DNA of 14,105 bases from Kingella oralis (lineage in GTDB: Bacteria > Pseudomonadota > Gammaproteobacteria > Burkholderiales > Neisseriaceae), in assembly GCA_905373195.1 (NCBI GenBank), contig CAJPSG010000004.1, positions 1-14,105 on the forward strand. Direction: 5' to 3'. This document shows positions 6,864 through 14,105 of this stretch, one piece after another (position 1 is the first letter of the stretch; each line of letters opens with the position of its first letter). Both the position numbers and the translations under genes were made by a program. A model generated the notes under the pieces. It was not told where the DNA came from and did no database searches. It saw only the letters and a program-made list of their open reading frames with translations.

Positions 6864-6870
6864 TATGGCA

Positions 6871-7230
6871 TCAAAGCACCCGCTCTTCTTCGCCAAACCA
6901 CATCACAGAATGCTGCAAATCCACGAACGCGGCTTCGTCTTCCCGCAGCGCAGCCAATGCCGCTTGCCCTGCTTCGGTTTCGCGGGCACGTTGGAAATCC
7001 GCGCGGCTGTCGTACCACAGCTCGCCCATCGCATCAAATTCAAACGGCAGCGTGTCGCGCTGGGTGGCGGGCTGCCCGCTGGCTTGGAGGGGCAGCGTTT
7101 TGGTGTAATGACGGATATTCAACACGTCTTTAAAGCCCAGCACTTTTTCGGAATGTTGTTGCCAGCGAGCGATAAAGGCTTCGGTACTGAGTTCGGGTTT
7201 CTTTTTTACCAGCATAATGATTTTAAACAT
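6871..7230 (-). CDS. EthD-domain protein (dimeric alpha-beta barrel)
   Basis: 119 residues starting MFKIIMLVKKKPELSTEAF, with HSEKVLGFKDVLNIRHYTK following, the layout of the EthD family, small homodimeric alpha-beta barrel proteins of mostly unknown role. The C-terminal half holds FDAMGELWYDSRADFQRAR and LREDEAAFVDLQHSVMWF, both family-like. A good ribosome site (GGAAAGGA, about 8 bases upstream) decides the ATG at 7230. It lies directly after nuoI, with a DUS and a degenerate second copy (7251-7262) in the 50-bp gap. Nothing ties it to complex I. Confidence 0.88.
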   Translation of the reverse strand: MFKIIMLVKKKPELSTEAFIARWQQHSEKVLGFKDVLNIRHYTKTLPLQASGQPATQRDTLPFEFDAMGELWYDSRADFQRARETEAGQAALAALREDEAAFVDLQHSVMWFGEEERVL

Positions 7231-7270
7231 TTTATTTTCCTTTCCGTGTTTTCAGGTTGCTTTGGGAATT

Positions 7271-7282
7271 TTCAGGCTGCCT
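7271..7282 (-). repeat. DUS overlapping the nuoI stop
   Basis: Exact copy; the nuoI stop TAG (7281-7283) shares two bases with it. A two-mismatch DUS-like copy follows at 7251-7262. Confidence 0.85.
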
Positions 7283-7760
7283 ACCGATACGGCGCATCAG
7301 CCGCTTTGCGTTTGGCGATTTCGGCTTCGTATTTATCGCCAATCGCCAGCAAAATCGGCTTGGTCATGTGCAAATCGCCTTTTTTCTCGCCGTGGTATTC
7401 AAAAATATGCGTTTCCACAATGGCATCGGTGGGGCAGGCTTCTTCGCAGAATCCGCAGAAAATACATTTGGTTAAGTCAATATCGTAGCGCGTGGTGCGG
7501 CGGGTGCCGTCTTCGCGCTCTTCGCTTTCAATGTTAATCGCCATCGCGGGGCAAACGGCTTCGCACAGTTTGCAGGCGATGCAGCGTTCTTCGCCATTGG
7601 GATAACGGCGTTGCGCGTGCAGCCCGCGAAAACGCACTGATTGCGGCGTTTTTTCTTCGGGGAAGTAAATGGTGTCTTTGCGGGCGAAAAAGTTTTTGAG
7701 CGTTACGCCCATGCCTTTGACGAGTTCGCCAAGCAGGAAGGTTTTGATTAGGTTTGCCAT
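7281..7760 (-). CDS. nuoI: NADH-quinone oxidoreductase subunit I (8Fe ferredoxin subunit)
   Basis: 159 residues, starting [20 protein letters not shown] at 7760; the frame is open to an ATG at 7913, but the added part reads back into the GFA gene region and lacks family similarity. Two CxxCxxCxxxC motifs bind clusters N6a and N6b: C60-C63-C66-C70 and C99-C102-C105-C109, which pass electrons from the peripheral arm to the last cluster near quinone. The sequence closely resembles neisserial NuoI. The GGAG before the start is 12 bases away, so initiation may rely partly on other features. The gene is split from nuoH by the GFA gene, a break in the usual H-I order. Confidence 0.98.
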   Translation of the reverse strand: MANLIKTFLLGELVKGMGVTLKNFFARKDTIYFPEEKTPQSVRFRGLHAQRRYPNGEERCIACKLCEAVCPAMAINIESEEREDGTRRTTRYDIDLTKCIFCGFCEEACPTDAIVETHIFEYHGEKKGDLHMTKPILLAIGDKYEAEIAKRKAADAPYR

Positions 7761-7814
7761 TGTGTTCGTATGCTCCACTTTGGGGATGTTTGTGTTTGGG
7801 TTGCCGATAGGTTT

Positions 7815-7826
7815 TTCAGGCTGCCT
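7815..7826 (-). repeat. DUS touching the stop of the GFA-domain gene
   Basis: Exact copy; it shares one base with the TAA at 7826-7828. Confidence 0.85.
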
Positions 7827-8242
7827 TATCCCGCTGCGTTTACCCATTCTAAAAACTGTTGCTCCGTCATTTTGGGCGTATCGTCTGCCAAGTAATAATA
7901 CGGCGGCTGGCAATCGGTAAAGATTTGCAGCGTTAGGGCGAAATCAGCGTTATTGGCAAACAATCCCGCGTTTACATACCACGCTTCGTCCATGCCGCTT
8001 TCGGACAGCAGGTGGAAATAAAGCTGGGTGCCGCATTGTTTGCAAAAGGTACGCTCGCCCCAATCCGATGAGCGGAAGCTGCCGATGTGTTCTGCGCCAT
8101 GAATTTGCGGCTTGCCATCGGCGGTTAACGTAAACGATGCCGCGCCCGTGCGCTGGCGGCATTTGCTGCAATGGCAGGCATGAACTTCGTGATTGTGTTG
8201 CACTTCCAGCGACACGCTGCCGCATTGACATTGGGCTTTCAT
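7826..8242 (-). CDS. GFA/CENP-V domain zinc protein
   Basis: 138 residues with the cysteine pattern of the GFA (Gfa/centromere protein V) fold: C5-x-C7, C23-x-C25-xx-C28 and C67-xx-C70, matching the two zinc sites of the family. Family members include a glutathione-dependent formaldehyde-activating enzyme, but many have no shown activity, so I do not assign one. [14 protein letters not shown] (31-44) and [16 protein letters not shown] (61-76) are typical. AAAGGA lies 8 bases before the ATG at 8242. It is inserted between nuoH and nuoI with a DUS on each side. Confidence 0.92.
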   Translation of the reverse strand: MKAQCQCGSVSLEVQHNHEVHACHCSKCRQRTGAASFTLTADGKPQIHGAEHIGSFRSSDWGERTFCKQCGTQLYFHLLSESGMDEAWYVNAGLFANNADFALTLQIFTDCQPPYYYLADDTPKMTEQQFLEWVNAAG

Positions 8243-8260
8243 TGGTTTGTCCTTTTGGTT

Positions 8261-8272
8261 TTCAGGCTGCCT
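8261..8272 (-). repeat. DUS between nuoH and the GFA gene
   Basis: Exact minus-strand copy, 4 bases after the nuoH stop. Confidence 0.85.
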
Positions 8273-8276
8273 AAAA

Positions 8277-9353
8277 TTATTTCCACAAACTCAACGGCGA
8301 AACCATCCACGCGCCGTAAAACACAATCGCGGCAAAGCCCACGGGAATCAACACTTTCCAACCCAAGCGCATGATTTGGTCGTAGCGGTAGCGCGGGAAG
8401 GTGGCGCGTATCCACAAATAGCCATACAGCACAAACGCCATTTTGCCAAACATCCACAGCGCGCTTGGCGTGCCGATGATGCCCCAGCTTTGCGGAAACG
8501 GCGACAGCCAGCCACCTAGGAACAGCAGCGCGGTGAGTGCGCCGACCAAAATCATAAAGATGTATTCGGCAAGGAAAAACAGCGCAAAGGCAAAACCCGA
8601 GTATTCCACATGATGCCCCGCCACGATTTCGCTCTCGCCCTCGGCCACGTCAAACGGGGCGCGGTTGGTTTCGGCAACGGCGGAAATCAGATACACCAAA
8701 AACACGGGAAACAGGGTAAACCAGTTCCACGAAAAGATTGAACCGCCCGCAATGCCCGTGGCTTGCGCGGCAACGATGTCTTTGAAATTCAGGCTGCCTG
8801 AAACCATCATCACGCACACCAGCGCGGCAGACATGGCGATTTCATAAGAAATGGTTTGCGCGGAAGCCCGCATCGCGCCGAGCATGGCGTATTTGGAGTT
8901 GGATGCCCAGCCCGCGATAATCACGCCGTAAACCGAGAGCGAGGTAATCATCAAAATATACAGCAGACCCGCATCAATATTGGTGAGCACCCATGTGTCG
9001 TTAAACGGAATCACCGCCCATGCGGCAAACGAAGGCGCGAGCGAGAGCATCGGTCCGATATAAAACAGATAGCGGTTGGATGCACTGGGGCGGGTTACTT
9101 CTTTAAACAGCAGCTTCAACACATCAGCAAACGGCTGTATCAAACCCCAAGGCCCGGTTACGTTGGGACCCACGCGCAGCTGCATAAAGCCGATGACTTT
9201 GCGTTCAAAGTAAGTCAGATACGCCACCGTTAAAATCAGCGGAATCAAGATGATGACGATTTTAACCACAATCGCCACCACCAAGCCGATGTCGCTGCCG
9301 AGTGCGCCCATGCCGAGCGTTTGGGCAAAAAAGGATTGAAACCACTCTTGCAT
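8277..9353 (-). CDS. nuoH: NADH-quinone oxidoreductase subunit H
   Basis: A 358-residue membrane-arm subunit that, with peripheral subunits, builds the quinone-access tunnel. Family marks are [17 protein letters not shown] (48-64) with [19 protein letters not shown] (68-84), the [20 protein letters not shown] segment (227-246) and [18 protein letters not shown] (247-264). About eight helices are visible. Its ATG lies 2 bases after the nuoG stop, so the two are likely translationally coupled; the upstream AAAGG is partly formed by a DUS. An in-gene DUS encodes S-G-S-L (185-188). Confidence 0.98.
   Translation of the reverse strand: MQEWFQSFFAQTLGMGALGSDIGLVVAIVVKIVIILIPLILTVAYLTYFERKVIGFMQLRVGPNVTGPWGLIQPFADVLKLLFKEVTRPSASNRYLFYIGPMLSLAPSFAAWAVIPFNDTWVLTNIDAGLLYILMITSLSVYGVIIAGWASNSKYAMLGAMRASAQTISYEIAMSAALVCVMMVSGSLNFKDIVAAQATGIAGGSIFSWNWFTLFPVFLVYLISAVAETNRAPFDVAEGESEIVAGHHVEYSGFAFALFFLAEYIFMILVGALTALLFLGGWLSPFPQSWGIIGTPSALWMFGKMAFVLYGYLWIRATFPRYRYDQIMRLGWKVLIPVGFAAIVFYGAWMVSPLSLWK
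8788..8799 (-). repeat. DUS inside nuoH
   Basis: Exact copy encoding S-G-S-L in nuoH; it is part of a palindrome, so the plus strand reads AGGCTGCCTGAA (8791-8802). Confidence 0.85.
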
Positions 9354-9354
9354 T

Positions 9355-9366
9355 TTCAGGCTGCCT
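9355..9366 (-). repeat. DUS containing the nuoG stop codon
   Basis: Exact copy encoding the last residues A-A and the TGA (9356-9358) of nuoG, and lying 1 base from the nuoH ATG. Confidence 0.85.
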
Positions 9367-11632
9367 TTCTTAATTCAATCACGTTCATCATGCCGCCAAG
9401 CGGAGCGTTTATCGGGTGTTCGGGCAGGAAGACCACGTTTTCAGGGAGCGTGTCGTCTGCTTGCAGGGTTACGAACACTTCAACTGCATTGCCTTGTCGC
9501 GTGGCAATGGCGATTTCGCCATCGGCTAGACCTAGCTGCGTCAACGTTTTCGGATGGATGGCAGCGCGCGGTTCGGCGGCGTGGCTGGTTTGTTGCAGCG
9601 ATGCGGCGCGGCGCACGATGGGGTCGGTGTGGTAAATGCCGGTGCCGCCCACGCGCACCAGTTCGTTTTTGCCCGATTGCAGGCGGCTGGCTTTGGCGGA
9701 CAAATCGCTGTCGTTGTTCAGTTTTCCGGGCAGCGCGGCGGGGTCGCCCAAGGCTTCGGCTAACACATCGGCGCTGGTTTCAAAATCAAAGCCGTCCAGC
9801 CCAAACACGTTGCCCAGCACGCGCAACACTTTCCACAAGGGGCGGCTGTCGCCCAAGCCTTTAACTACGCCATGGAACGACTGCAAACGCCCTTCCATGC
9901 TGATAAAGCTGCCCGATGTTTCGGTGAACGGCGCAATCGGCAGCAACACATCGGCTACGTCCAGCAGCGTTTCGCTTTCATACGCGCTAAACGCCAACAC
10001 GCTGCCCGCTTGTTTCAGCGCGGATACGACTGCCGCGCCGCCTGCAATGTCGTGCTCAGGGTCAATGTTGAACAAAAGCACAGCTTTTTTGGGCGCGGCA
10101 ATCATATCGCCAATCGCGGCGCGGTTGATGCCGATGATGTCTGCGCCCACGCTGTTGGCGGCTTGCGGCAAAATGCCCAAAATCGCGCCTGTTTCGCGTG
10201 CCAGCTTTTGCGCGGCAAGGTAGATGTTGCCAAAATCGGGATGGTTTTGCGCTTCTGCGCCCAGCAAGATGGCGGCGCGTTCGGCGTTTTTCAGGCTGCC
10301 TGAAATGTCGTGCGCCATGTCTTGGGCGGCGGTGTTCAGATAGTTTGCCCATTCGCAAGGATGCAACGCGGTTTGCGAACGCAGCGGCATGTGCAACGTT
10401 TCTTGGCTGCTGGCGATGATGTCCAACGCCATGCCTGCTTTGGCGGCGCGGCGCAAGCGGGCAGTAAGCAACGGCTGCTCTTGACGCAATCGCGCGCCCA
10501 CCACCAACACGGCATCGCACTGGGCAAGCTGTTCAATGCTTTGCCCCAGCCATGCCGCACCTTTCAGGCTGCCTGAAACGCTGTTATCCGCTGCGCGAAG
10601 CTGCGCGGTGGTGTGGGCGATGTTTAAACCTTGTGCCAATTTGTCTGCCAAATACAGCTCTTCCACCGTGTTCATCGGGTTTGCCCACAGCGCGATTTCG
10701 CCCGCGCCGTATTCTTTGGCGACGCAAGACAAGGTGTGGCGCACATATTCCAGCGCGGTTTGCCAATCCACCGTTTTCCATTCACCGCCGTGTTTGATTT
10801 TGGGGGCGACAAGGCGGCTTTCGTGGTTCAAGCCTTCGTAGGCGAAACGGTCTTTGTCGGACAGCCAGCATTCGTTAATCGCTTCGTTTTCCAAGGGCAG
10901 CACGCGGCGCACGGTGTGTTCTTTGGTTTGCACTTCCAAGTTTGTGCCCAAGGCATCGTGTGCGGAGATGGATTTGCGGCGACTCAATTCCCAAGTGCGC
11001 GCATTGAAGCGGAATGGCTTGCTGGTAAGCGCGCCCACGGGGCATAGGTCAATCACGTTGCCCGACAATTCGGTTTCCACCGCCTTACCAATAAACGGCA
11101 AAATTTCCGACCATTCGCCGCGATTGGCGATGCCGATTTCTTGCTCGCCCGCGATTTCTTCGGTGAAACGGACGCAGCGTGAGCAATGGATGCAGCGCGA
11201 CATTTCTTGCGTAGAAATCAACGCGCCCATGTCTTTGGGCTTAACCGCGCGCTTTTCTTCAATGTAACGGCTGGTGGTTTTGCCGTAGCCCACCGCCAAA
11301 TCTTGCAACTGGCATTCGCCGCCTTTGTCGCACACGGGGCAATCCAACGGGTGGTTGATGAGCAGAAACTCCATCACGCCCGCTTGGGCTTGCTTCGCCA
11401 TGTTGGAATGGGTGTGCACCACCATGCCATCGGTTACAGGCGTGGCGCAGGCGGGCAGCGGTTTGGGGGCTTTTTCCACTTCCACCAAGCACATGCGGCA
11501 GTTGGCGGCGATGGATAGTTTTTTGTGGTAGCAAAAATGGGGAATGTATGTGCCCAATTCGTGCGCGGCTTCCATAACGGTTGCGCCTTGGGGTACGGCG
11601 ATTTTTTTGCCGTCGATTTCTACTTGTAACAT
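9356..11632 (-). CDS. nuoG: NADH-quinone oxidoreductase subunit G
   Basis: 758 residues, the long iron-sulphur subunit of the peripheral arm. Cluster ligands: C34, C45, C48 and C62 for the [2Fe-2S] N1b; H94 with C98, C101 and C107 ([18 protein letters not shown]) for N5; and C147, C150, C153 with C197 for N4. Beyond about residue 220 lies the molybdopterin-oxidoreductase-like domain, inactive in complex I. There is no extra CxxCxxxC set near 220-260, so the N7 cluster of E. coli is absent. Two DUS copies inside encode S-G-S-L-K (353-357 and 444-448), and the last codons plus the stop are themselves a DUS. Upstream of the ATG there is only a weak ACGGAA. A 488-bp gap separates it from nuoF. 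Confidence 0.97.
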   Translation of the reverse strand: MLQVEIDGKKIAVPQGATVMEAAHELGTYIPHFCYHKKLSIAANCRMCLVEVEKAPKPLPACATPVTDGMVVHTHSNMAKQAQAGVMEFLLINHPLDCPVCDKGGECQLQDLAVGYGKTTSRYIEEKRAVKPKDMGALISTQEMSRCIHCSRCVRFTEEIAGEQEIGIANRGEWSEILPFIGKAVETELSGNVIDLCPVGALTSKPFRFNARTWELSRRKSISAHDALGTNLEVQTKEHTVRRVLPLENEAINECWLSDKDRFAYEGLNHESRLVAPKIKHGGEWKTVDWQTALEYVRHTLSCVAKEYGAGEIALWANPMNTVEELYLADKLAQGLNIAHTTAQLRAADNSVSGSLKGAAWLGQSIEQLAQCDAVLVVGARLRQEQPLLTARLRRAAKAGMALDIIASSQETLHMPLRSQTALHPCEWANYLNTAAQDMAHDISGSLKNAERAAILLGAEAQNHPDFGNIYLAAQKLARETGAILGILPQAANSVGADIIGINRAAIGDMIAAPKKAVLLFNIDPEHDIAGGAAVVSALKQAGSVLAFSAYESETLLDVADVLLPIAPFTETSGSFISMEGRLQSFHGVVKGLGDSRPLWKVLRVLGNVFGLDGFDFETSADVLAEALGDPAALPGKLNNDSDLSAKASRLQSGKNELVRVGGTGIYHTDPIVRRAASLQQTSHAAEPRAAIHPKTLTQLGLADGEIAIATRQGNAVEVFVTLQADDTLPENVVFLPEHPINAPLGGMMNVIELRKAA
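10290..10301 (-). repeat. DUS inside nuoG (second copy by residue)
   Basis: Exact copy in a 17-bp palindrome (10289-10305), encoding S-G-S-L-K (444-448). Confidence 0.85.
10563..10574 (-). repeat. DUS inside nuoG (first copy by residue)
   Basis: Exact copy in a 17-bp palindrome (10562-10578), encoding S-G-S-L-K (353-357). Confidence 0.85.
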
Positions 11633-11677
11633 GGGTTTGTTCCGTTACGTTTGGTATTTAAAATTTTGTGCTATGGA

Positions 11678-11800
11678 TTATTCGCGCCACCAATTTTCTA
11701 GGCGCAATCCGCTTACTCGTTCAAATTCTTTTATATTGTTTTCTATGGGCTTGCGCTTCATGGCATAAATGCAGGTATTGGTATCCAACAGATATTTTAT
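11678..11800 (-). pseudogene. vapC: Remnant of vapC (PIN-domain toxin RNase), start lost and core deleted
   Basis: An open stretch of 40 codons whose first part reads KYLLDTNTCIYAMKRKP, the usual PIN-domain N-terminus with its acidic D, and whose second part reads NNIKEFERVSGLRLENWW, the usual C-terminus of VapC toxins. The roughly 80-100 residues that would lie between are missing, removing the other acidic residues of the active site. The position where the ATG would sit is ATA (11798-11800), a single G-to-A change that also turns the expected vapB TGA into TAA. It therefore cannot make an active toxin. Confidence 0.8.
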
Positions 11801-12035
11801 TGGTCAAAGCTCTCGCGCTCTTGGGTTTCAGGCTGCCCACGCTCATTCAAAAAATCATCTGTTAGCCGCGATGGCTGCTGCGCCCACACGCGCCAACGTT
11901 CACCCACGGGTGTTAAGATGCGTGATTGCCCACCACAATCACTTCCACTTGTTTAATGTATTCAGGGAACGCCACATCGTGTGGTAACTGTATGGCTTGC
12001 TCTTGATTATGCTTAATAATATTGGCAGTCAGCAT
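11797..12035 (-). pseudogene. vapB: Frameshifted vapB antitoxin (AbrB-type)
   Basis: From ATG 12035, preceded by AAAGGAG at about 7 bases, the frame reads MLTANIIKHNQEQAIQLPHD and on to VEVIVVGN before a premature TAA. The next frame continues SRILTPVGERW and on to ...FDQ with a stop at 11797-11799. Adding one T at about 11925, restoring AATTCACGC, would give a continuous VVGNSRILTPVGERW, the consensus of VapB proteins, and a protein of 79 residues, the normal length. It would bind its own promoter and neutralise VapC; here the neighbouring toxin is also broken. The whole pair looks like a decayed locus between nuoF and nuoG. Confidence 0.8.
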
Positions 12036-12071
12036 GGGACGCTCCTTTCGTTTTGTTCTCTCATCATTTTA

Positions 12072-12083
12072 AGGCAGCCTGAA
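12072..12083 (+). repeat. DUS, one arm of the hairpin after nuoF
   Basis: Exact plus-strand copy. Confidence 0.85.
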
Positions 12084-12104
12084 AACCATTTTGGTTTTCT
12101 CGTT

Positions 12105-12116
12105 TTCAGGCTGCCT
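12105..12116 (-). repeat. DUS, other arm of the hairpin after nuoF
   Basis: Exact minus-strand copy, 4 bases from the nuoF stop. Confidence 0.85.
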
Positions 12117-12120
12117 CAAA

Positions 12121-13416
12121 TCAGCTCCACTTATGCGCCTTCATCGGCACGCCGTGTTCAATATAGTGCACAAACTCGTGGCGGAAGTGTTTGGTAAAGC
12201 CCCGCACGGGGAACACCGCCGCATCGGCTAACGCGCAAATGGTGCGCCCTGCCATGTTGTTGCCCACGCTGTCCAGCAAATCCAAGTCTTCCATACGCCC
12301 TTTACCGTTGGCGATGCGATGCACGATGCGATACAGCCAGCCCGTGCCTTCGCGGCAAGGCGTGCATTGTCCGCACGATTCTTCTTGATAAAAATAACTC
12401 AACCGCTCCAAAGCCTTGACCATGCACACATCTTCGTCCATCACAATCACCGCGCCCGAGCCGAGCATGGAACCTGCTTTGGCAATACTGTCGTAGTCCA
12501 TGTTCAGCCCCATCATAATTTCGGCAGGCAACACGGGTGCGGACGAACCACCTGGTATCACGGCTTTCAATTTTTTGCCGCCGCGCACGCCACCTGCCAT
12601 TTCCAACAATGTGGCAAACGGCGTGCCCAGCGGGATTTCGTAGTTCCCTGGGCGTTCAACGTGTCCCGAAATGGAAAATAATTTAGTGCCACCCGCTTTT
12701 TCTATGCCGATGTCGACAAAAGTTTGCCCGCCATCGCGCAAGATAAAGGGCACGGATGAAAAGGTTTCGGTGTTGTTGATGGTGGTCGGTTTGCCATACA
12801 AGCCGAATGATGCGGGGAACGGCGGTTTAAAGCGTGGCTGCCCTTTTTTGCCTTCTAGGCTTTCTAGCAACGCGGTTTCCTCACCGCACACATACGCGCC
12901 GTAGCCGTGGTGGGCAAACAGTTCAAACGAAAAATCGCTGCCTAAGATATTCTGCCCAAGCAAATTGGCTGCGCGAGCTTGGGCAAGCGCGGCTTCAAAG
13001 CGTTGATAGCCTTCAAAAATTTCGCCGTGAATATAGTTATAGCCTGCGGATGCGCCCATGGCGTAGCCACCGATGATCATGCCCTCAATCAACGCGTGTG
13101 GGTTAAACATGATGATGTCGCGGTCTTTGAATGTGCCCGGCTCGCCCTCATCGGTGTTGCAAACCACATATTTTTGCCCCTCAAAGGCGCGGGGCATAAA
13201 GCTCCATTTCAAGCCCGTGGGGAAGCCTGCGCCACCGCGCCCACGCAGGTTGGATGTTTTCAGTTCGTTGATGATGTCGTCTTGCGGCGTTTTTTCGCTG
13301 ATGATTTGGCGCAGGGCTTGGTAGCCGCCGCGTTTGATGTATTCGTCTAGCGTCCAGCAGTTGGGGTCTTGGGTGTTTACATCTTTAAAAATCACACCTG
13401 ATTGGTAGATTGCCAT
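12121..13416 (-). CDS. nuoF: NADH-quinone oxidoreductase subunit F
   Basis: 431 residues, the NADH- and FMN-binding subunit of complex [16 protein letters not shown] (57-71) is the glycine-rich nucleotide site and [14 protein letters not shown] (87-100) helps hold FMN; C348, C351, C354 ([12 protein letters not shown]) and C394 (TICALAD) are ligands of the [4Fe-4S] N3 cluster. AGGT about 8 bases upstream supports ATG 13416. It lies after the Doc-type toxin gene rather than immediately after nuoE, so nuoE should be further to the right, outside the window. Confidence 0.98.
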   Translation of the reverse strand: MAIYQSGVIFKDVNTQDPNCWTLDEYIKRGGYQALRQIISEKTPQDDIINELKTSNLRGRGGAGFPTGLKWSFMPRAFEGQKYVVCNTDEGEPGTFKDRDIIMFNPHALIEGMIIGGYAMGASAGYNYIHGEIFEGYQRFEAALAQARAANLLGQNILGSDFSFELFAHHGYGAYVCGEETALLESLEGKKGQPRFKPPFPASFGLYGKPTTINNTETFSSVPFILRDGGQTFVDIGIEKAGGTKLFSISGHVERPGNYEIPLGTPFATLLEMAGGVRGGKKLKAVIPGGSSAPVLPAEIMMGLNMDYDSIAKAGSMLGSGAVIVMDEDVCMVKALERLSYFYQEESCGQCTPCREGTGWLYRIVHRIANGKGRMEDLDLLDSVGNNMAGRTICALADAAVFPVRGFTKHFRHEFVHYIEHGVPMKAHKWS

Positions 13417-13437
13417 GTGTTTTACCTATTCTGTTTC

Positions 13438-13449
13438 AGGCAGCCTGAA
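13438..13449 (+). repeat. DUS before nuoF, in a palindrome
   Basis: Exact plus-strand copy in a 19-bp palindrome (13433-13451, GTTTCAGGC-A-GCCTGAAAC); both strands carry an uptake-like 12-mer. Confidence 0.85.
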
Positions 13450-13498
13450 ACGGGGCATTGCCTTGTTTTTTAATATTTTCGGTTTAGCAGACTGTATT

Positions 13499-13888
13499 TC
13501 AGGCTGCTTTTGTTGATGACAAGATGAACATCATCAATACAGTTAATGTTTCTTTACTGATTGTATTATCAGCAATATCTACGGCAATATCTTCCATAGA
13601 AACCGTAAAATACGCTACACGTTTTGCTTCCCAACCATTGAGTAACAAAAAATACGCGCCAGCCATAATAGATGTACGCTTATTGCCATCGTTAAACGCA
13701 TGAGATTTGTCAATCGCGTAAACCAAATGGGTTAGCTTGGTTACAAAATCAGGATAGTAATCATCATTTTGGATATGCACCAAAATGCTTTCCAAAACGC
13801 CCACGTCTCGCACGCCTTGCAATCCACCTGATGTTGCAATGACATTATCATGTAAATCAATTAAATCAGATAAAACTAAATAATTCAT
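13499..13888 (-). CDS. Doc/Fic-type toxin (death-on-curing family)
   Basis: 129 residues, close to the 126 of P1 Doc. The signature HAFNDGNKRT is at 63-72 (H63, D67, N69, K70, R71), with lysine where AMP-transferring Fic proteins have a glycine; Doc of phage P1, a kinase of EF-Tu, shares that lysine. The start SDLIDLHDNVIATSGG (7-22) and GLQGVRDVGVLESIL (22-36) are family-like. It begins inside the stop of the upstream 49-residue gene (ATGA overlap), as toxin and antitoxin genes often do. Its C-terminus ...STKAA and TGA lie in a one-mismatch DUS (13498-13509). It appears intact, so an antidote is expected. Confidence 0.9.
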   Translation of the reverse strand: MNYLVLSDLIDLHDNVIATSGGLQGVRDVGVLESILVHIQNDDYYPDFVTKLTHLVYAIDKSHAFNDGNKRTSIMAGAYFLLLNGWEAKRVAYFTVSMEDIAVDIADNTISKETLTVLMMFILSSTKAA

Positions 13889-14034
13889 TTATCCCGTAAC
13901 CTAATCAACATGGCTTGCACTTCGGGTTTCTGTAATAAGGCTTGCATAACCTCTTTGGCTTCTTGGGGGTTACCTTTTTGCGCTGCTTGCTGTTTCTGAA
14001 ACGTTTGAGCAAGCGCAGAATGTTGAAGCAACAT
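13885..14034 (-). CDS. 49-residue protein, candidate antitoxin partner of the Doc-type toxin
   Basis: A short frame from ATG 14034 (AAGGA 7 bases upstream) to TGA 13885-13887, overlapping the toxin ATG by 4 bases. It starts MLLQHSALAQTFQKQQAAQK and ends AMLIRLRDK. The sequence is mostly helical, rich in Q and K, with no beta-strand-rich N-terminal DNA-binding domain as in Phd/YefM antitoxins (70-80 residues). I do not recognise the family. Position and overlap suggest an antitoxin; a truncated Phd-like protein or an unrelated peptide are alternatives. Confidence 0.65.
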   Translation of the reverse strand: MLLQHSALAQTFQKQQAAQKGNPQEAKEVMQALLQKPEVQAMLIRLRDK

Positions 14035-14087
14035 AATCAGTCCTTATTGTGTTTTAGATTTATCTTTGACTGGGTTTTGTTTATTTT

Positions 14088-14099
14088 AGGCAGCCTGAA
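14088..14099 (+). repeat. DUS upstream of the candidate antitoxin
   Basis: Exact plus-strand copy near the right edge, 53 bases before the candidate antitoxin ATG. Confidence 0.85.
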
Positions 14100-14105
14100 A
14101 ATGGG

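Larger units (their letters stand above)
12072..12116 (-). terminator. Inverted DUS pair, hairpin after nuoF
   Basis: AGGCAGCCTGAAAAC (12072-12086) and GTTTTCAGGCTGCCT (12102-12116) form a perfect 15-bp stem with a 15-base loop, 4 bases after the nuoF stop. Such pairs are known terminators in Neisseria. In the minus direction the stem is followed by TTAAAAT, a weak T-run. If it works, nuoG and the rest need readthrough or another promoter. Confidence 0.6.

Noticed and set aside
7761..7913. A 51-residue N-terminal extension of NuoI
   Set aside because: It reads through the DUS and into the end of the GFA gene; [10 protein letters not shown] at 7760 is the family start.

Overview
The window comes from a member of the Neisseriaceae, most likely a Kingella-type relative. 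Twenty exact copies of the 12-mer AGGCAGCCTGAA lie in 14.1 kb (6 on +, 14 on -). This matches the DNA uptake sequence (DUS) dialect described for Kingella relatives, not the ATGCCGTCTGAA form of the gonococcus and meningococcus. The complex I proteins also look strongly neisserial. Every gene I can support is on the minus strand, so the transcriptional order runs from the right edge to the left edge.

From right to left: a two-gene toxin-antitoxin-like unit (a 49-residue protein plus a Doc/Fic toxin, 13499-14034); nuoF; a 488-bp gap holding a decayed vapBC toxin-antitoxin locus and a DUS hairpin; nuoG and nuoH; a GFA/CENP-V zinc protein; nuoI; an EthD-like protein; a 161-bp MITE-like element; a YciI-like protein; a 50-residue membrane protein; an Sbal_3080-type lipoprotein; nuoJ and nuoK (4-bp overlap); a small secreted protein; a nitroreductase; nuoL; a secreted protein broken by a frameshift; and the N-terminal part of a Fic-family protein running off the left edge.

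The backbone is thus nuoF-G-H-I-J-K-L of the proton-pumping NADH:quinone oxidoreductase. nuoA-E should lie beyond the right edge and nuoM-N beyond the left edge. F and G form part of the NADH-oxidising arm, I is the 8Fe ferredoxin link to quinone, and H, J, K and L belong to the membrane arm. Single unrelated genes, mostly with their own Shine-Dalgarno and bounded by DUS copies, sit between the nuo genes.

The most notable observations are the decayed vapBC, whose three separate lesions can be reconstructed; the MITE-like element with a TA duplication and a repeat copy that acts as an empty-site comparison; a non-canonical short partner for a Doc toxin; a three-copy intergenic repeat; and the DUS serving as stop codon, coding sequence and hairpin arm. 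I saw no CRISPR array, tRNA or rRNA gene, and no complete insertion sequence.
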